From positions 398,750-462,749 of the forward strand of contig KB722740.1 of the NCBI GenBank assembly GCA_000349905.1: a stretch of 64,000 nucleotides of DNA. The letters are read 5' to 3'. This stretch comes from Volvariella volvacea V23 (Eukaryota > Basidiomycota > Agaricomycetes > Agaricales > Pluteaceae). The stretch's first letter is position 1, and every line of letters begins with the position of its first letter. A model generated the notes under the pieces. It was not told the origin of the DNA. It made no database searches and saw only the letters and a program-made list of their open reading frames with translations. This document shows, one piece after another, positions 36,449 to 49,700 of this stretch. The position numbers and the translations under genes were made by a program.

Positions 36449-37438
36449 TCAAACTTCAAATGCTATCATAATGGATGACCTTCGCTCAATGGCGTCAGGT
36501 ACACGGACTAGGGTGCGTGGATCACATTGAGGGCCCTCAACTCTCGAGAGCGAGGATCGTTGGCTTGCTGTTTGGGCTCTGTCCGACATAAGGGGTGGCT
36601 GGTACAAGGACTTGGCGGCGCAGTTGCACTCGGAGGCACATTGGCATGGTGTCGTGTTGTTCGCGTCGCTATCCTCGAATTCTTGGATGTCGCGTGACGG
36701 CCTTTTCCCAAAGCACGGGCAAATGATGAGACAGATGAACGATCCAAGGACGGTCATTGGGAAAGGGGAAGGACGGGAGTCAATGTCTCGATAAAACACC
36801 TCCTTGTCGAAGGCACGCATCGTCAGGAGAATAACCGTGGCGAGGAGAAAAGTATAGATTATATCTAAAATGCGCCATGAAACGATCAAAGCAACTAGAT
36901 TAATGCACGATAGCACTTACGAATTGAAGCATTTGCGAATATCAATATACGAAGGGCATAAATTGTGTTGTCCATAACTGTGGGGCTCTCTGTGTCGATG
37001 AACACAGTGGTGATAACAATAGTCATGACTGCAAAAGCAATGAGTACAAGTGCACAGTGGCACGCTACTACCCACTGAGTTGGAATGGTAGAAGGACGAA
37101 AAGCCCAATAATCTCTGATGCTACACTTTGTGTCGATTTGAACCAGTAACGAAGCATCGTTCTATCTCGTCGCAGTTTTATATGTCATGCTACAGCACAG
37201 GTTATGGGAAACTCACGGTCCTAATGCCCTGGTCATGCTGCCAGCTTCAATCAGGATCATAACTATCGCAGTCGGTCGATGGATGATATCCTTGACCAGG
37301 CAGAATGAGAGCGCCATCGTGACAAGTGACAGTAGTGCGAGTGCAACTGCGTCCATGCATGAAACCAAGTGTGCGAGCGGTATATTTTGTCAACTTACCA
37401 GAAAGTAAGGAGCGGAAGGTGCAGAACGGGAATCCCAT
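36449..37438 (-). CDS. multi-pass membrane protein of unknown family with cysteine cluster
   Basis: I do not recognise this protein. Five short exons on the minus strand splice in phase: MGFPFCTFRSLLS from the ATG at 37438, VALALLSLVTMALSFCLVK, a segment with IVMILIEAGSMTRALGP, IIGLFVLLPFQLIMTIVITT, and the last exon from about LIVSWRILDIIYTFLLATVI to the stop at 36449. About five hydrophobic segments can be seen; FPMTVLGSFICLIICPCF is the last. The cytoplasmic or luminal tail carries a cysteine cluster (CQCASECNCAAK), after CPCFGKRPS, that could bind metal or be lipid-modified. The tail is otherwise Ser/Arg-rich. It ends 140 bp upstream of the Spt21-like start on the same strand, and its own start faces Dsc3, with 321 bp between. 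Confidence 0.6.
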
Positions 37439-37759
37439 AGAGAAGCTATCGAGGAAACAAAGGTTAAATGCCCGGGCTGAACCGGTCGCATTCTAGGACG
37501 TGGCTGACGACGAGCATTATTACAAAAGACTGAGCACAAATGTCACCACGACCGAGAGTCTGCTAGTGAGGAGATGGGTAATTACGATGTCACGCTTGCA
37601 TGTGACAAGGTATAGTCACATTCGCCTTGGGCTGCGTCAGCTGCCACCAGCACCTGCTCAGCACCAAGACAATCTAGCACTCCTTTTGTTTCGTTCCACC
37701 GGACTGTCAAGTCCTCCAATTACACTATACCCTAATACGTAACCTCACGGTCAACCTCC
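37439..37759. other. divergent promoter region
   Basis: Between the unknown membrane protein (minus) and Dsc3 (plus). No recognisable coding sequence. Confidence 0.45.
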
Positions 37760-38980
37760 ATGCTCAGCGAAAAGGCCAAAGGCAAGCAACGTGCAACTGA
37801 GCCCCTGGATGGACCATCAGCGTCCTCGTCGTCTGCCAGACCATCCCTACACAATGGTACTGCATCAGCCAAGGAAGGGGAAGAGACTACGAGGGAGCTA
37901 GTAATACGGTTTACGGAAGGTGCACCAGACTTGATGGTAGCTGTCAGCAAGCATGACGCTGTCCGGGACATTAAAGCCAAAGTACGCGAATTGAGCGCTT
38001 GAGCGTTGGTGTTTGACCTTTGACAATAGGATACCATTGGCTACACTTTTCGCTCGTATCTGTATCTCGTGTGTATTGCAGATTCGACAAGCAAGACCTG
38101 ATTTAGCCGAAAGACGATTGAGGCTGATACATGCTGGGCGTTTGCTGACGGATGGAATATTCGTTTATTCGTGGTTGTCCTCATTGGAAGAAAGACAGAA
38201 GCGGGCGACGTTGGTCAATGGTTCCGTGGATAATTCTGTCCCTGTACCATTACGATCGTCATCGTCATCACCAGGTGGTCATGGAGGCACAGAAGGGGTG
38301 ACGTGGATACACTGTTCAGTAGGGCCAAAGTTGGAACCCGGGGAAGAGGTGGAGCTCGAAGGAAAGACACAGGTGAGTATCCATGTCAGTTTGCAATCTG
38401 CGGGGGTATTTACCATCGTTAGACGGCACAATTACAACCTGCAAGGGGATTTGACAGACTCGCCGCTATTGGATTTTCTGAAGCGGATATCGCCAACTTT
38501 AGGAGGCAGTTTCATAGTCAATCGGCTTCCAATTATCTTGACGTTGACTTTGAAACGGAGGAAGAGTGTATGTATTCTTGCCATTGCTGCAATGCCCCAT
38601 TAAAGTGCTATTGCTAGACGATGAGCATGCTCGAGCACTGGAGGAACAATGGATCGATTCGATGGACAATGCTGACTCTGCGGCATTATCTCAGAACGCT
38701 GGGTCCGCAAATACAGCTATGCTCCAGGGCGTCCTCATAGGTTTCTTCTTTCCGCTTATCCCGTTCTTCTTCATGCGAAGCCACAAACCGCCTGTGTTCT
38801 GGGAGGACGGTGGCGAGACCGATCCCCCCTCAAATAATATCTTTTCGTGAGCGATATTCCCTTCGCTTCGGTATATCGTCTTATTTTTGCTGCAGGCGAC
38901 GGATGCAGATGGGCCTGGTTGTTGGATTTCTGGCTAATCTCGTGTTTGGGTTTTGGCGCTATATCTTGGACTTTCCATAG
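37760..38980 (+). CDS. DSC3: Dsc3-like subunit of the Golgi Dsc ubiquitin ligase (DUF2407)
   Basis: Membrane subunit of the Dsc E3 complex, which in fission yeast drives SREBP cleavage and elsewhere works in Golgi and vacuolar membrane protein degradation. Five exons (37760-37981, 38082-38372, 38423-38567, 38618-38846, 38896-38980) sum to 323 residues in frame. The N-terminal ubiquitin-like domain (about 45-130) reads ELVIRFTEGAPDLMVAVSKH, AVRDIKAKIRQARPD and RLRLIHAGRLLTDG. The DUF2407 C-terminal signature reads RGFDRLAAIGFSEADIANFR, RQFHSQ and YDEHARALEEQWIDSMDN. Two transmembrane helices follow (LQGVLIGFFFPLIPFFFM and MGLVVGFLANLVFGFW), and the protein ends ILDFP. A Ser/Pro/Gly-rich linker lies between the Ubl strands and the signature. 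The gene is intact. Its presence implies SREBP-type sterol or oxygen control, or Golgi quality control, in this fungus. Confidence 0.9.
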
Positions 38981-39325
38981 TGTGCCTGACAAGTGGATAG
39001 GGTAGGGCTGGCTTCTATTCGTATCTACTATTCACTAGATCTATTAATTTATCGTTGATAATACTTATCGCATCCACATAAAGGGTCGTTTGAGTGGTCA
39101 GAGCGACGCTTCCCACCATGGTGCGAGCTGGTGCTCCGATGGAACAGCAGTGTCTGCTGGGCGACAGCATGCAGACACGTGTTTGTGTCGTTGTTTGGTC
39201 GTGCGCCCACACGGTGTTCGCATTGTCCTCCAAGGCTGCATGCAGTCATCCCCTTCAGCCCAGCCTACATCTCCCATATTACTCCCACTCCTTCCTCATC
39301 CGATTTAGTCTCCAGTAATTTCACA
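38981..39325. other. intergenic
   Basis: 345 bp between DSC3 and SPA2, same direction. Nothing further was recognised. Confidence 0.45.
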
Positions 39326-42300
39326 ATGAAACGCCAGCCATCCAGAGGGCCGTCTCCCACCCCAACCAGTTTCTCAGGCATATCCAATTATCGCAATGAC
39401 GGTTACCGCCCCTCCCGAGACAAGAATCCCCCACCAACACCTGATTATCGCGCTATTTCGAGAATACATTTTGACGAGCTCAGAGAGTATTTGGCCGCAT
39501 ACTTGGCAAGATGTATGGCCCATCCTATTTCTCCGTCCAGCACGGCACTCACCTAGTTACATCCCAGCACAACCCAACGCACGTTCTTCGGCTCGACAAA
39601 AGCTCACGAAGCTCACGATCCAGCAATTCCACGAACTCTCGACAGATGTGTACGATGAACTCGTTCGCCGAAAGAACCAAAATCAGGACGAAGGTATGCT
39701 TCTCATATAAGCCACGAGGGCGTTTCAATGACTTCATCTCTTTACGTTGCCTCCTTCCCAGTCCCATTCCTACCCGTTCGAGAAGATTTCCATCCTAAAC
39801 GCAATCAAGCCCGCCAAAAGCTCGCCACTCTTCCTCCCCAGCGTTTCGAAGATCTCTCAAGCGACGTGTATTATGAGTTATCTAGACGTTATCCAGAATT
39901 CACAGAAAACGTATGCAATTACTCATTTCTTGACACATTTTCCTCGTTTCCCTGACTGATCCGTCTAGCCCGCTGGAGGAAACACTTCTGGTTCTAGTTA
40001 TGGCGAATACCCTCCCGCCGAATACGCCGCATCCACCTCCCCTCCACGCGCTACCAATCCCTCACGCACTTCGGGTCGAACGTCCGCAGACCGCCCTCCG
40101 GATAGCGGCTACGGGGGTAGTGTCTCCAGTCGGCGACCCTCGGTAGACAGACGGAGACCGAGCGAAGATTTTCCTCCACCTCCCTTTGGTAATAGAGTTA
40201 GTGACGGGCTGGGTACCTCACGACGGAAACCATCAAGGGATTTTGCTCGAGGTCCTGATGAACGCAATGATTATGGACGGCGTCCAAGCGCCGCTAGTGA
40301 TAGCACGACGACGGCGACCGTGACGGCAGCACAAGCGACCACAGCCACAAGTCAGATGATCATTCCGAATAAGAGTACGATTGAAGAGGAATACATTGAG
40401 GTACCGTTTGGAAGGGAGGCGAGAGATAGTAGCGGGACCATGATGGGCGATAGAAGTAGGGTTCAGAGTCAGGACAATGGCAATTCTGGCGGATTCACGG
40501 ATGTTGAGCCAGATAGTGCTAGTGAATACCCAAGTCCGATGAGTCCAGGAAGTCCAGTTGCAGGGTTGAATGGCTTGAACGCGAGACTGAAGATGGCTGA
40601 AGACGATGACGATAGCGTGCTAGTTTCCGGAAGTGGTGGGGAGAGACCTTCATATGGGAGAACGTCGGTTAATTCTGAGCGTGGTGTGTCGAGTAGTATG
40701 GGAACAAGGATGCGGATGAGTGGCGGCGATGATCCAGAAAGGATGAAGAGGGACTACGAGTACAGGATCGCTACAATGCAGTCACAAATCTCGTCACTGC
40801 AGCGAGACCTTGGAGAGGCGAACGAGCGAGAAAGTAGGTCAAGGGGAAGTGAGGCCAGGGTTAGGCAACTCGAGGAGGAATTGGCTACCGTTCGACAGGT
40901 AAGTGTCGTGAATTTGCATAAATCATTCTATACCAAATAGCATTGCAGCGATTTGAAGAGCAAAGTACCGCTATGCGTAACCTCCAAAAGGAACTCGACG
41001 AAGCTCGAGAATCGCAACAGCGTGAGCGTGAGCGTGCGGAACAACGTGCTAGGCAAGATGAAGAAGAGCTCGAAATCCTTCGCCAGCAATTGGATCGAGT
41101 TGGAAGCGAGCCTTCTGCAGTAAGCTTGTTCACCTCCAAGGGCAGGAATCGATTGATGCTAATCGCCTGAATAGTCAAATGCCGAATTGATGGAACGACT
41201 ACAGTCAGATATGGAGTCATTAGTGGCGGACCTCACAGACCTCCAGAAGCGGAACGATGACCTTATGGCAGCTAAAGAGAAGGACATCCAGGTCATGAAG
41301 GAACTTGATAGCCAACTTAAAGAGTATAAGCGAAAGTATGAGCAGGCTAAGACAGAGCTACGGAACATTAAAGGTCGGTTCGCGGGATACATCGATGAAT
41401 TCTCGACTGACAGTGTAATTAGCTACATCACAACTATACGTGCAGCAACCAAAATTCGATAAACTCGAGGACCAACTTCCAGTTTCCGCAGATGGTGGCG
41501 TTGTGGATATACATGTCACCGCGTTCCTCTCTGCCATTGACGGTCTATTGACCGCTGGACGTTCCAATACACCAGCACGGGTGCTGAGTCCGATGAAGTT
41601 GGTGATTTACGCCGTCACTGCGATAACAGAAGATGTCAGGACATTTGAACGTCGCGCACCCCGCGAACGATCCGACATCGACGCCGAAGCTCTACGAGCG
41701 CTCAGAGACAAAGCGGATGCCACTCTCAGCAATTTGACAGTCGCAGCCAAGACACACGCTACCAGCCTTGGAATGTCGCCGGTTAGCTTATTGGATGCAG
41801 CTGCGAGCCATGTCTCCGCTGCCGTCACAGAAATATGTCGAACTGTGTTTATTCGCAAAGCAACCCAGGCTGAGAAGGATCAATTCTCTTACTCACCCTC
41901 TACGAATGGTTCGACAAGCCCTCAACACCAACGCAAAGCAAGTGCAGCCTCTCTGTCCGGTCGAAGTCGGTATAGCGACTCCACACCCCCACCAACTTCG
42001 ACTTCACGTAATTCATCGGATGCTTCTCGTAGACGGCCGCCTTCTGGAAATTCGAGTTCGGATAACACGAATTCCCCACCATCGATATTCGATCGGAAAT
42101 CCGATACCGGGAGAGGCAGAGGCGGTGGAGTTAGTGATGATTCTGGACCTGCTGATGGAAATGAGGATGCATGGTCTGAAATCAAGGTTGGGCTTTCTAC
42201 CTTTACATCAAGCTGATTTCCTCCTAAACAAACTTTTAGCAATACCTCGAAGCACAGACAAACTCCATCGTCTACTACATCCAAATCGTCCTTTCTGGAG

Positions 42301-42563
42301 TTCGAAGCCAAACGCCATCGCCCAGCCTCAATGAGAACATCACTCAGATAATCACTATCGTATCAAGCATCGTGGCGGTCTGTAATTCTAACTTCCCACC
42401 TGGAGCTGAGCAACAAGGAAATGAAATTCTAAAGGAGCTGAGCGAGCATGCTAATAAACTCAGCGAGGCTCAGTCTCAAGAACCGACAAAGGATACGAGA
42501 CAAGTCATGGCTAAATCGAGTTACGCCATTGCTAACGCGATGAAGGGATTGATGAAGCTGTGA
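39326..42563 (+). CDS. SPA2: Spa2-like polarisome scaffold protein
   Basis: Scaffold of the hyphal-tip polarisome; in yeast Spa2 recruits the Mpk1 cascade kinases, Bni1 and Pea2. The start is the ATG at 39326. Two Spa2/GIT homology repeats follow the first exon: ARQKLTKLTIQQFHELSTDV, YDELVRRKNQ and ARQKLATLPPQRFEDLSSDV, YYELSRRYPEF. Introns include 39513-39565. Then comes a Ser/Pro/Gly-rich linker with EEEYIEVPFGREARDSSG and DPERMKRDYEYRIATMQSQI. A coiled coil of roughly 200 residues follows (LEEELATVRQ, LRQQLDRVGSE, LDSQLKEYKRKYEQAKTELR). The C-terminal conserved domain starts VVDIHVTAFLSAIDGLLTAG, with MKLVIYAVTAITEDVRTFER, and ends in NSIVYYIQIVLSGV and SSYAIANAMKGLMKL. This architecture (SHD repeats, coiled coil, C-terminal domain) is diagnostic. 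Confidence 0.92.
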
Positions 42564-43515
42564 TTCTGCTTCACCAGCTGACAAGCTAGTTTGGTGTCCC
42601 CATTTACGATCTGTAATGTCATTTACCTTATTTCTTTCCAATCTTACATCCATTTGCAATAGCATATGTTCAAGTTGGTTTCACGCACTTCATTTATACC
42701 TGCTCGTTTATATACAATAGCCAACCTAGGCGGCTGGTTTATCCTATATACGATGCTACTATTCCCGTTCTTTATTATTGACGCGGGTTCATGTTAATCT
42801 ACTTAATATCCTATTTCATTTCGTTGTTCATAGACATTTACATATTCAGTCTACATGTTCATCATCTTTCCGTATTTCACGACAGCACTCGGTGGAAATA
42901 TCTCGATCTCAGCTATGCTATGGGGCTGGCTTCCCCAGTGTGGTGTATGTAATTCCGCATCTGCGATGAACGGTGCAATTGTATGTGGTAATACCAGAAG
43001 CCTCGAAGGGTTCCCAAATGAAAAACTCGCGCAGCACGTACCAGGCTAACGATACTGCATTGTTCTATGCTGTCCAGCTGATATTCATAGACCAATTTCC
43101 CGACGCTTCTCGATTACCATTTTTCTCCGGTTCAGAAGGACAGCAGCCCATGCGTCCGTGACGCACCCATGTTTTATTCCCATATTGGACGACAGAACCT
43201 GGATCTAGATTGAGATTGCAAAGATATGAACTCGCACGAGGCCCTTCATTTATGTCGGCAACTTTATCTTTCCGACGATAGGGATGGCCTCCCGCGTGGG
43301 TATGCAATGAGCAATGAGTGTTTAAGTTTTCCTCGGCGTTGGGGTATTTATCTGCAAATACAAGAGTTAGCCAAGTCAGTGCAGACCTAGCAGAAAATAT
43401 AAGTCGAGGGATAGCTAACTGGTCGGTAGATGAGATAAGATGGGAGTCCGCCGGGCCGCAGTGCTTGGAGCGTGCCCACCAAAATCTCACGGGCTACTCG
43501 TATCTCTAAACTCCA
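42564..43515. other. intergenic, 0.95 kb
   Basis: Between SPA2 and the TFIIIA gene. A 141-codon open frame on the minus strand (43065-43490) has no recognisable motif and is not called. No RNA gene was seen. Confidence 0.5.
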
Positions 43516-45167
43516 ATGAGCAACGTTCAGACAATCACAACGGCCGAATCCTCAACACTCGGGAAGCGTAAAACACGTTCAGCCAAGCCTCTGGTATTGC
43601 ATCTGGAGTCCAGCCCAGAACCAACTCAATCCTCCTCAGAATCTGAAGGGGATTATGCCAGTAGTAGCAGAAAATCCCCCGGTCCTAGTAGACAGAAGAA
43701 GAGATACCCCTGCACATTCGACGGGTGCAATAAAGTATACTCCAAGCCAGTCAGATTGGCCGAGCACGAAAGGTCTCACACGGGAGTGGTATGTTCCTAG
43801 TATTCTAAACTCTACGAACCCTATCTAAACCATCGGACAGCGACCATTCGTGTGCCAAACGTGCCAAAAATCGTACTTGAGGGAGACACATCTCCAAGCC
43901 CATGTTCGCAGTCATTTACCCAAATCTGATCGTCCTTTAGCCTGTTCCTGGGAGGGTTGTGAAAAGAGATTTTGGACATCACAGCATCTTCGTGTACATC
44001 TAGAATGGCATTCTGGGGCCAAGCGGTTATCTGTATGGGCCTTGATTTCGTCTGTTGTCTGTGCTGAACTGCTCTAGTGTACCCATGAAGGATGTGGTGA
44101 AACATTTACCAAGAACAATCAGCTCCGGAATCACATAGCCTCAGCGCATTCACCGCCCGGCACAAAGCCATACCAATGCCAACATCCTGGCTGTACAAAG
44201 TCATTTTCTACCAACCAACACTTACGTTCTCATGCCAAGATCCACAATGGTGTGTTGTGTGTCCTGTTGGCTCTACTTGCCCTGACCCAAGCAACAGAAA
44301 ACCGTTATACATGTGTACACACATCATGCTTAGCTTCTGCAGGAAATACCCCATCCTATTTTGGGACGTGGACGTTGCTCCAAGCGCATATCCGCACCGC
44401 TCATCCTCCAACATGCACACACCCTGATTGTAACAATAAAGTATTTGCATCACGAAAAGGTCTTCGTGAGCACCAAAAACTACACGAACAACGCAATCTG
44501 GAGGCGGAACTGGGTGTTGCTGCCATGGATTCTGACAGAGATGATGAAGATGTACCCTTTCTTCCACGGAAGCGACGACGCGGTGGCGAAGTGGGAAGGG
44601 ACTGGAAGTGCGAAATGGACGGCTGTGGGAAGGACTTCAAATCTGTGAGACTTTCACCTGTTATCCGCTGGGCTGTCGATTAATACTTTGTTCAAGAAAA
44701 AAGCTTTTACAGTTCACAACAAGATCACCCACCTGGGTCAACGGGACTTCGTCTGTCCTCATAAACACTGTGGCCTAGCGTTTGGCTACAAACACCTTTT
44801 GCAACGGCATCTAGCCAAGTTGCATAATAGCCAATCAGCTGATCATGACGAAGACAATTCCGATGAGTCAGAATCTGAGGCTGACGAACGCAACGCTGCT
44901 AATTCCACCATCGAGCTCATCACAGGTGCTGCATACAAGAAAAAGTCTCAGGTGACCAACGCCTTATCTTGCCCATACCCTGATCTGGGTGGCCTAGAGT
45001 TACTGGACCCAAGTGCCTCGGCATCGACCTCAAAGAAGTGCGAGTATACTTTTACTCGTGCATATGATTTCAGGCGACATCTACGTACTGCCCACGACGT
45101 TGAGATAACAAAGGAGAGTGCAGATGATTGGGTTACCATACAGAAGCGAGGCGCTCTTAGAAACTGA
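43516..45167 (+). CDS. transcription factor IIIA (C2H2 zinc-finger protein)
   Basis: Binds the internal control region of 5S rRNA genes, and 5S RNA, to recruit RNA polymerase III. The ATG at 43516 starts an acidic Ser-rich N tail. Then come nine clear C2H2 fingers in TFIIIA spacing: CTFDGCNKVYSKPVRLAEHE, CQTCQKSYLRETHLQAH, CSWEGCEKRFWTSQHLRVH, CTHEGCGETFTKNNQLRNH, CQHPGCTKSFSTNQHLRSH, CVHTSC, CTHPDCNNKVFASRKGLREH, CEMDGCGKDFKS and CPHKHCGLAFGYKHLLQRH. Alternating CxxxxC and CxxC fingers joined by short linkers are typical of TFIIIA. After an acidic linker (EDNSDESESEADERN) a tenth, degenerate finger reads KKCEYTFTRAYDFRRHLRTA. Four or five short introns interrupt the fingers. The protein ends IQKRGALRN. 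C2H2 proteins are many, but the finger number and acidic gap before the last finger match fungal TFIIIA. Confidence 0.85.
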
Positions 45168-46748
45168 GCGTAATATCGTTTATTTTCTTGTTTTGCCCAT
45201 GTACTGCCCGACTTCTCCCTGTCTACTTACCCTAGGTGTGTACGCCCTCCATCTTTCGACCTTCGTGTGTCAAAATCTGTCAAGCTCTATTGGCTCCGTT
45301 TACCACATTAGAACATATCTGAATGATCCATAGTACACATACATGTGATATAGATGTAGTACCTTTCCTTCGAATTTCTGTCCTCATCTCGGCGCTTTCC
45401 ATGATAATCTCCGCTCTGACGACACCAAATCTACATAGAGAGTGAGCCCACAGCGTAGGTGCAATGTGCACCGGATACTACAACCCCAGGATAGGTGACA
45501 ACCTGTCAACTCGGCGTGACATTGTGCTCACTGGATAACCCATACCCTGCTTTAAGTGCACGGGCGCCATGGGCGAGCATGTTAGTGGCATCATGCGTTG
45601 GCATTTCAAGCTGACGCTCGACCTGAATACCGCACGGATCGGGCGATTTGTTCCGCCCATATTCGAGCCAAAATAACAGGAGCACGACACTACCCAGGAA
45701 TTACGGAATTAGATTGATACTCTAACAGCGCAGATGAAACCGGGTTAACAATAATTGCGGCTCAAAGAGCAGAGGTGAACAAATGGTCATAGATGCTACC
45801 TCAGGGCAGTGGTACTACCACCTGCTGTTCATCAGACTTAGATTCGGCAGCAGAAGACACTGTTATTGTATTTTATGTGTGCTGTGAAGCCATGAAATGC
45901 AACTAGTGCTCCTGTTGAACGAGAAAAAAAGGAGTAGACATGCGAATGTGTGATGTCAGTGCGATATAGAACGCGATACAAGGACTCGAAGAGGAAGATG
46001 AGATAGGCTTTAATAAGACAAAACAAAAGTAACCGCAGAAGTAGGAATAGGAATGTATCGCAAAGGCGAATGGGGGTTGGGAGAGCCCTTCGAGCGTTGT
46101 GAGGATAAATGAACCAGCGATGGCTTAACCAACTGGGGTGGGAACAAAAGGGGTAGAGGTGGACAGAAGGATATGGAGAACAGCAACGAAACAGATAGCC
46201 AGTCTGGGAGGGTGTATGGGAATGATGGAGACACAATCAAGTAGTACATAATGCTTTGCATTTCGAAGCAAGTCAGATGAGAATAATCGAAACATGTGGG
46301 AGAACAATCGTCCAAAGGGAGGATGGGGAAATCGAGATTGCGCGCAATATCAGTACAAGGGCGAATATGCAATGAGAGCAAGCGATAGTGGACGGACGAT
46401 AATGGGGTGTAGAAAGAGCAAATGTGTCAGGAACAGGACGACAGGAAACAGAACGAACAAGGAGAACTGCACGTGGCGACAGCGAAGGCGAATGGGGAAG
46501 GAGTATGAGTGGTGTGACGGCAAGGATACAGACTTGATGGTTATGCGGAAAAACTTGCACAGGAGGTAATTGCACATACACAGAATCTTGGAGTAGCCAA
46601 ACTGAAACGGATGGAAGGAAAAGCAAGAGAGGGTATCAGAGGGGTGCCGATGATGATGACGACGAGAACTGAAACAAGATCCCGACGAGAACGAAAACGA
46701 TATCAAGCCAAGCGACTCGTGGGTTGCGTCTTCACAGGCTGCATCGCG
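45168..46748. other. intergenic, convergent 3' ends, 1.6 kb
   Basis: Long gap between the TFIIIA stop and the stop of the ankyrin gene. The minus strand is pyrimidine-rich with overlapping hydrophobic open frames (45838-46706) but no ATG-plus-splice model. I read it as an unusually long 3' UTR or non-coding sequence. Confidence 0.45.
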
Positions 46749-49700
46749 TTACTTGCCACCTTTGAAGAAAGATTTGATTGCACCAAACCTCCCACCATGG
46801 CCACTCTGCCCCATAGCCGATACTGTTACGGGTAGGGGCGTTGGCATTCTACCCTTAGTTGCCAGTTCCGCGGCGGGAGCGAAGCCCATTTTAGTCAGCT
46901 TCTTTACTGTTCGCTTATCTCTATCATGCGATGATGCAGCAAGAGTGGATTGAAGGCCGGACGAGCCCTTTTTACTTGGTGTTCCCAAACTGGTGCTCGG
47001 GGTGAGACCGGGCGTTGTACTGGATCGTGCAAGAGGGTGTCCAAATTCATCATCCATGCTGTCAGCACTTTGGAGATCATCCTCGTCCGAATCGAATGGA
47101 AAGTCTTCAGGGCGTAGATGACGGTTCTTATGCTCGTGCGGACGGAGATAGGAGCTGGAGTACTGGTGGCGTATGGAATGTGTGCCTAAGCTGCTTTGAG
47201 CCCGGACAACCGGAGGTGGCGAAAATCCAGGACTTGAAGGGCTATCATGTTCGAGTGATAACTTGCTTCGATGAGCTGGAATGAAAGGGGATGTTGTTGA
47301 CCTAGGAGAAGGTGAGGTATGATCGCTCCCAAAAGACGTGTTTGCCTGTCTTGACACTGAGAAGAGGTCAATTCCGAGTCAAAAATCAAATGCACTCCAA
47401 CTTACAGCCTTCGGAAGTAGAGGGACGTTTTAAATCGGGTACTTTTGGTCGTACCCTTGTCATACTCCGCGAGTGCCCAAGATTATGCACCTTTTCCATG
47501 TCAATAGGCTCGTCATCATCCGGACTAGCCCCAGTACTTGGAACTTCGGGTATAGCACCATCCCTCGCGAGACGCGATGCTGCCAATCTAGACGGCCTCC
47601 TGTTCAGGCCCGACTCAACACTGGGTCTTCGTTGTACCATAGTAGTAGTCGTTCCCCCCAATTCTCTCCTCTGCTCTTCCTTTTGAGCGGCTTCTTCTCG
47701 TTCTCGCTGCTCCTTTTCTCTAAGCCTACGCTCCAACTCCAAAGTCTCACCATAGGATGCCAACAGGGCACTAAGTGGCGTCCGGCCAGCGCCGCCGGTG
47801 AGCTCAGCTACATCCATATCCAAAATCTCCTGTTTTGTACGCTGCACAAGTGCTTCTGCCTGCGCGTGCGAGGAAATGGCGCTGATATCAATATCCAAAG
47901 GGACATGCGACCTCCTCTCGCCAAGGCTGGGCGTAATGTTGATTGGACTAGATGTCGATTTTTCGTCCCACCTGGAGGACAGTTCTCGCTTCGATGCTGA
48001 TAGGTCTTGTCCTTTCTCGTGGAGTGCTAGTACTGGAGAACGGGAGGGCGTAGTGGCGGTCAAGCTTCCACCGCCTGTCGAGGTTGACCCAATATGGTAT
48101 GTCCGACTATCCGCTGTGTTGGTTGTAGCCATACTACTAAGGGAATCCCCTCTGTCTCTAGCCGTTTCAATTGCGGGTTGTTGATTGCGGTGGAATGGAA
48201 ATTGCGAAGCCAATGCATTGGCGCCGCTTGTATCGTCAGAACCAGGCTCTTCGATAGGCGAAAGAGAGGCTTTCGATGATGAAGCTATAATTGGTATCGG
48301 CGTTGACATGAGCGCTGACCGTGCTTCAGTGGTTATGCCACCAAATCTAGGAAGGGCGACGGGTTGGCCGTAATCTACTTCCGCATCCTCGTCATCTTCT
48401 ACACTGATGCGCGTATTTTGCCCTGCGGATGATACCACAAAGTTGTTGAGGATAGGTGGTGCTGAATCGGGTTCAGTTTGGGCAGTGTCCGCACCGACAT
48501 CCAAATCCAAGGTTGTTCCGATGAATGAGCCCACGCTACGACTAGATCTCAGAGGTGCGTCCGATCGACCAAAGGATCCTTCATCCTCTTTCCGACCCAC
48601 GAAATTAGGGGAGGATGATTCATCAAATCGCAAAGAACGAACCCCCGGGGAGGCATCCTGCGATTGGGCAGATCCGAAAGGTTGAGACATCTGATTGCTA
48701 CCAGACGAAGAACTGGTCTTATGGTGGAGCCGCAATATCCCAGGTCTAAGGGATCCATGTTTAGCAGGAGAAGGGGATAGTTCAAGACTAGCTCTGCCTC
48801 CAGTACTCCCATCGAGAGAGGAACGGGCCCTATGTCCAGAGGGCTGAGTTTGAGCAATCATGGCATCCAAACTTCCACCAGATCCTGACCGGTCACGCCT
48901 GTGACCACGAGAGCGTAGAAGATTCAGCCTTGAAAAGGGGCTTGTGCTGCTGGGAAGGGAATTTGTTGAATGAGTTCCTTCATTTTCATGACTAAACCCG
49001 AACCTGTGTCCACTGCTCGCAGATCGAGACCGATCCCTTTTTGAGGTGGAATGTGCATGCTATACCCCAGCAGCATTCGTACGAATTGAGTTAGCAACAA
49101 AACCGCTAAAGTAAATAGTGATGCTTACATTTGTGGGGCTTGCGGTGTGGGGCACAGGGTTATGAGACCGTGTTGACGCGTCACTCTCCCTGTGAAGACG
49201 GAATGGCCCACGGGAAAGGGGAGAAACGGAAGTGGTAGGAGGGGATAGCGTAGCTTGGGAAAGTTTCTCGTTAGAGTCGACGGCGGGTGTAGGATGGTCT
49301 GGGTGAAGCTGGGGAGAGGATGAAAGTGGTATCACATAAACTGAGCTGGATGGATGTGGCGGTGAGTTAGGTGTAGGAATTGGAATAGAAGGACTGCCAA
49401 GAAAGTCGTCGGTATTTGAATTTGCAACATCCAATTCTCCAACAGAACCCGAAGCGGTATCGCTGGTCTGCGCCTTCTTGAAAAGGTTGAGCAAAGAGTA
49501 CTTGGTCCCCAAACGCCTCCGGCTAACAGTTGACGCGTCTGGTTCAACCTCCCGATCGGCATCTGTACCAGCTGATCGAGGCCTATGGGACACTACTGGA
49601 GGATCCGCAAGGGCAGTTATTTTACAACTGCGGGCAGAATTAGAGGCAGACGAGTGATTGATTTGAGATAGAGATATCTGGTGAGAGGAGACATATGGAC

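Noticed and set aside
43065..43490. 141-codon minus-strand frame between SPA2 and TFIIIA
   Set aside because: Low-information sequence with no domain, and no flanking exons. Not enough to call a gene.
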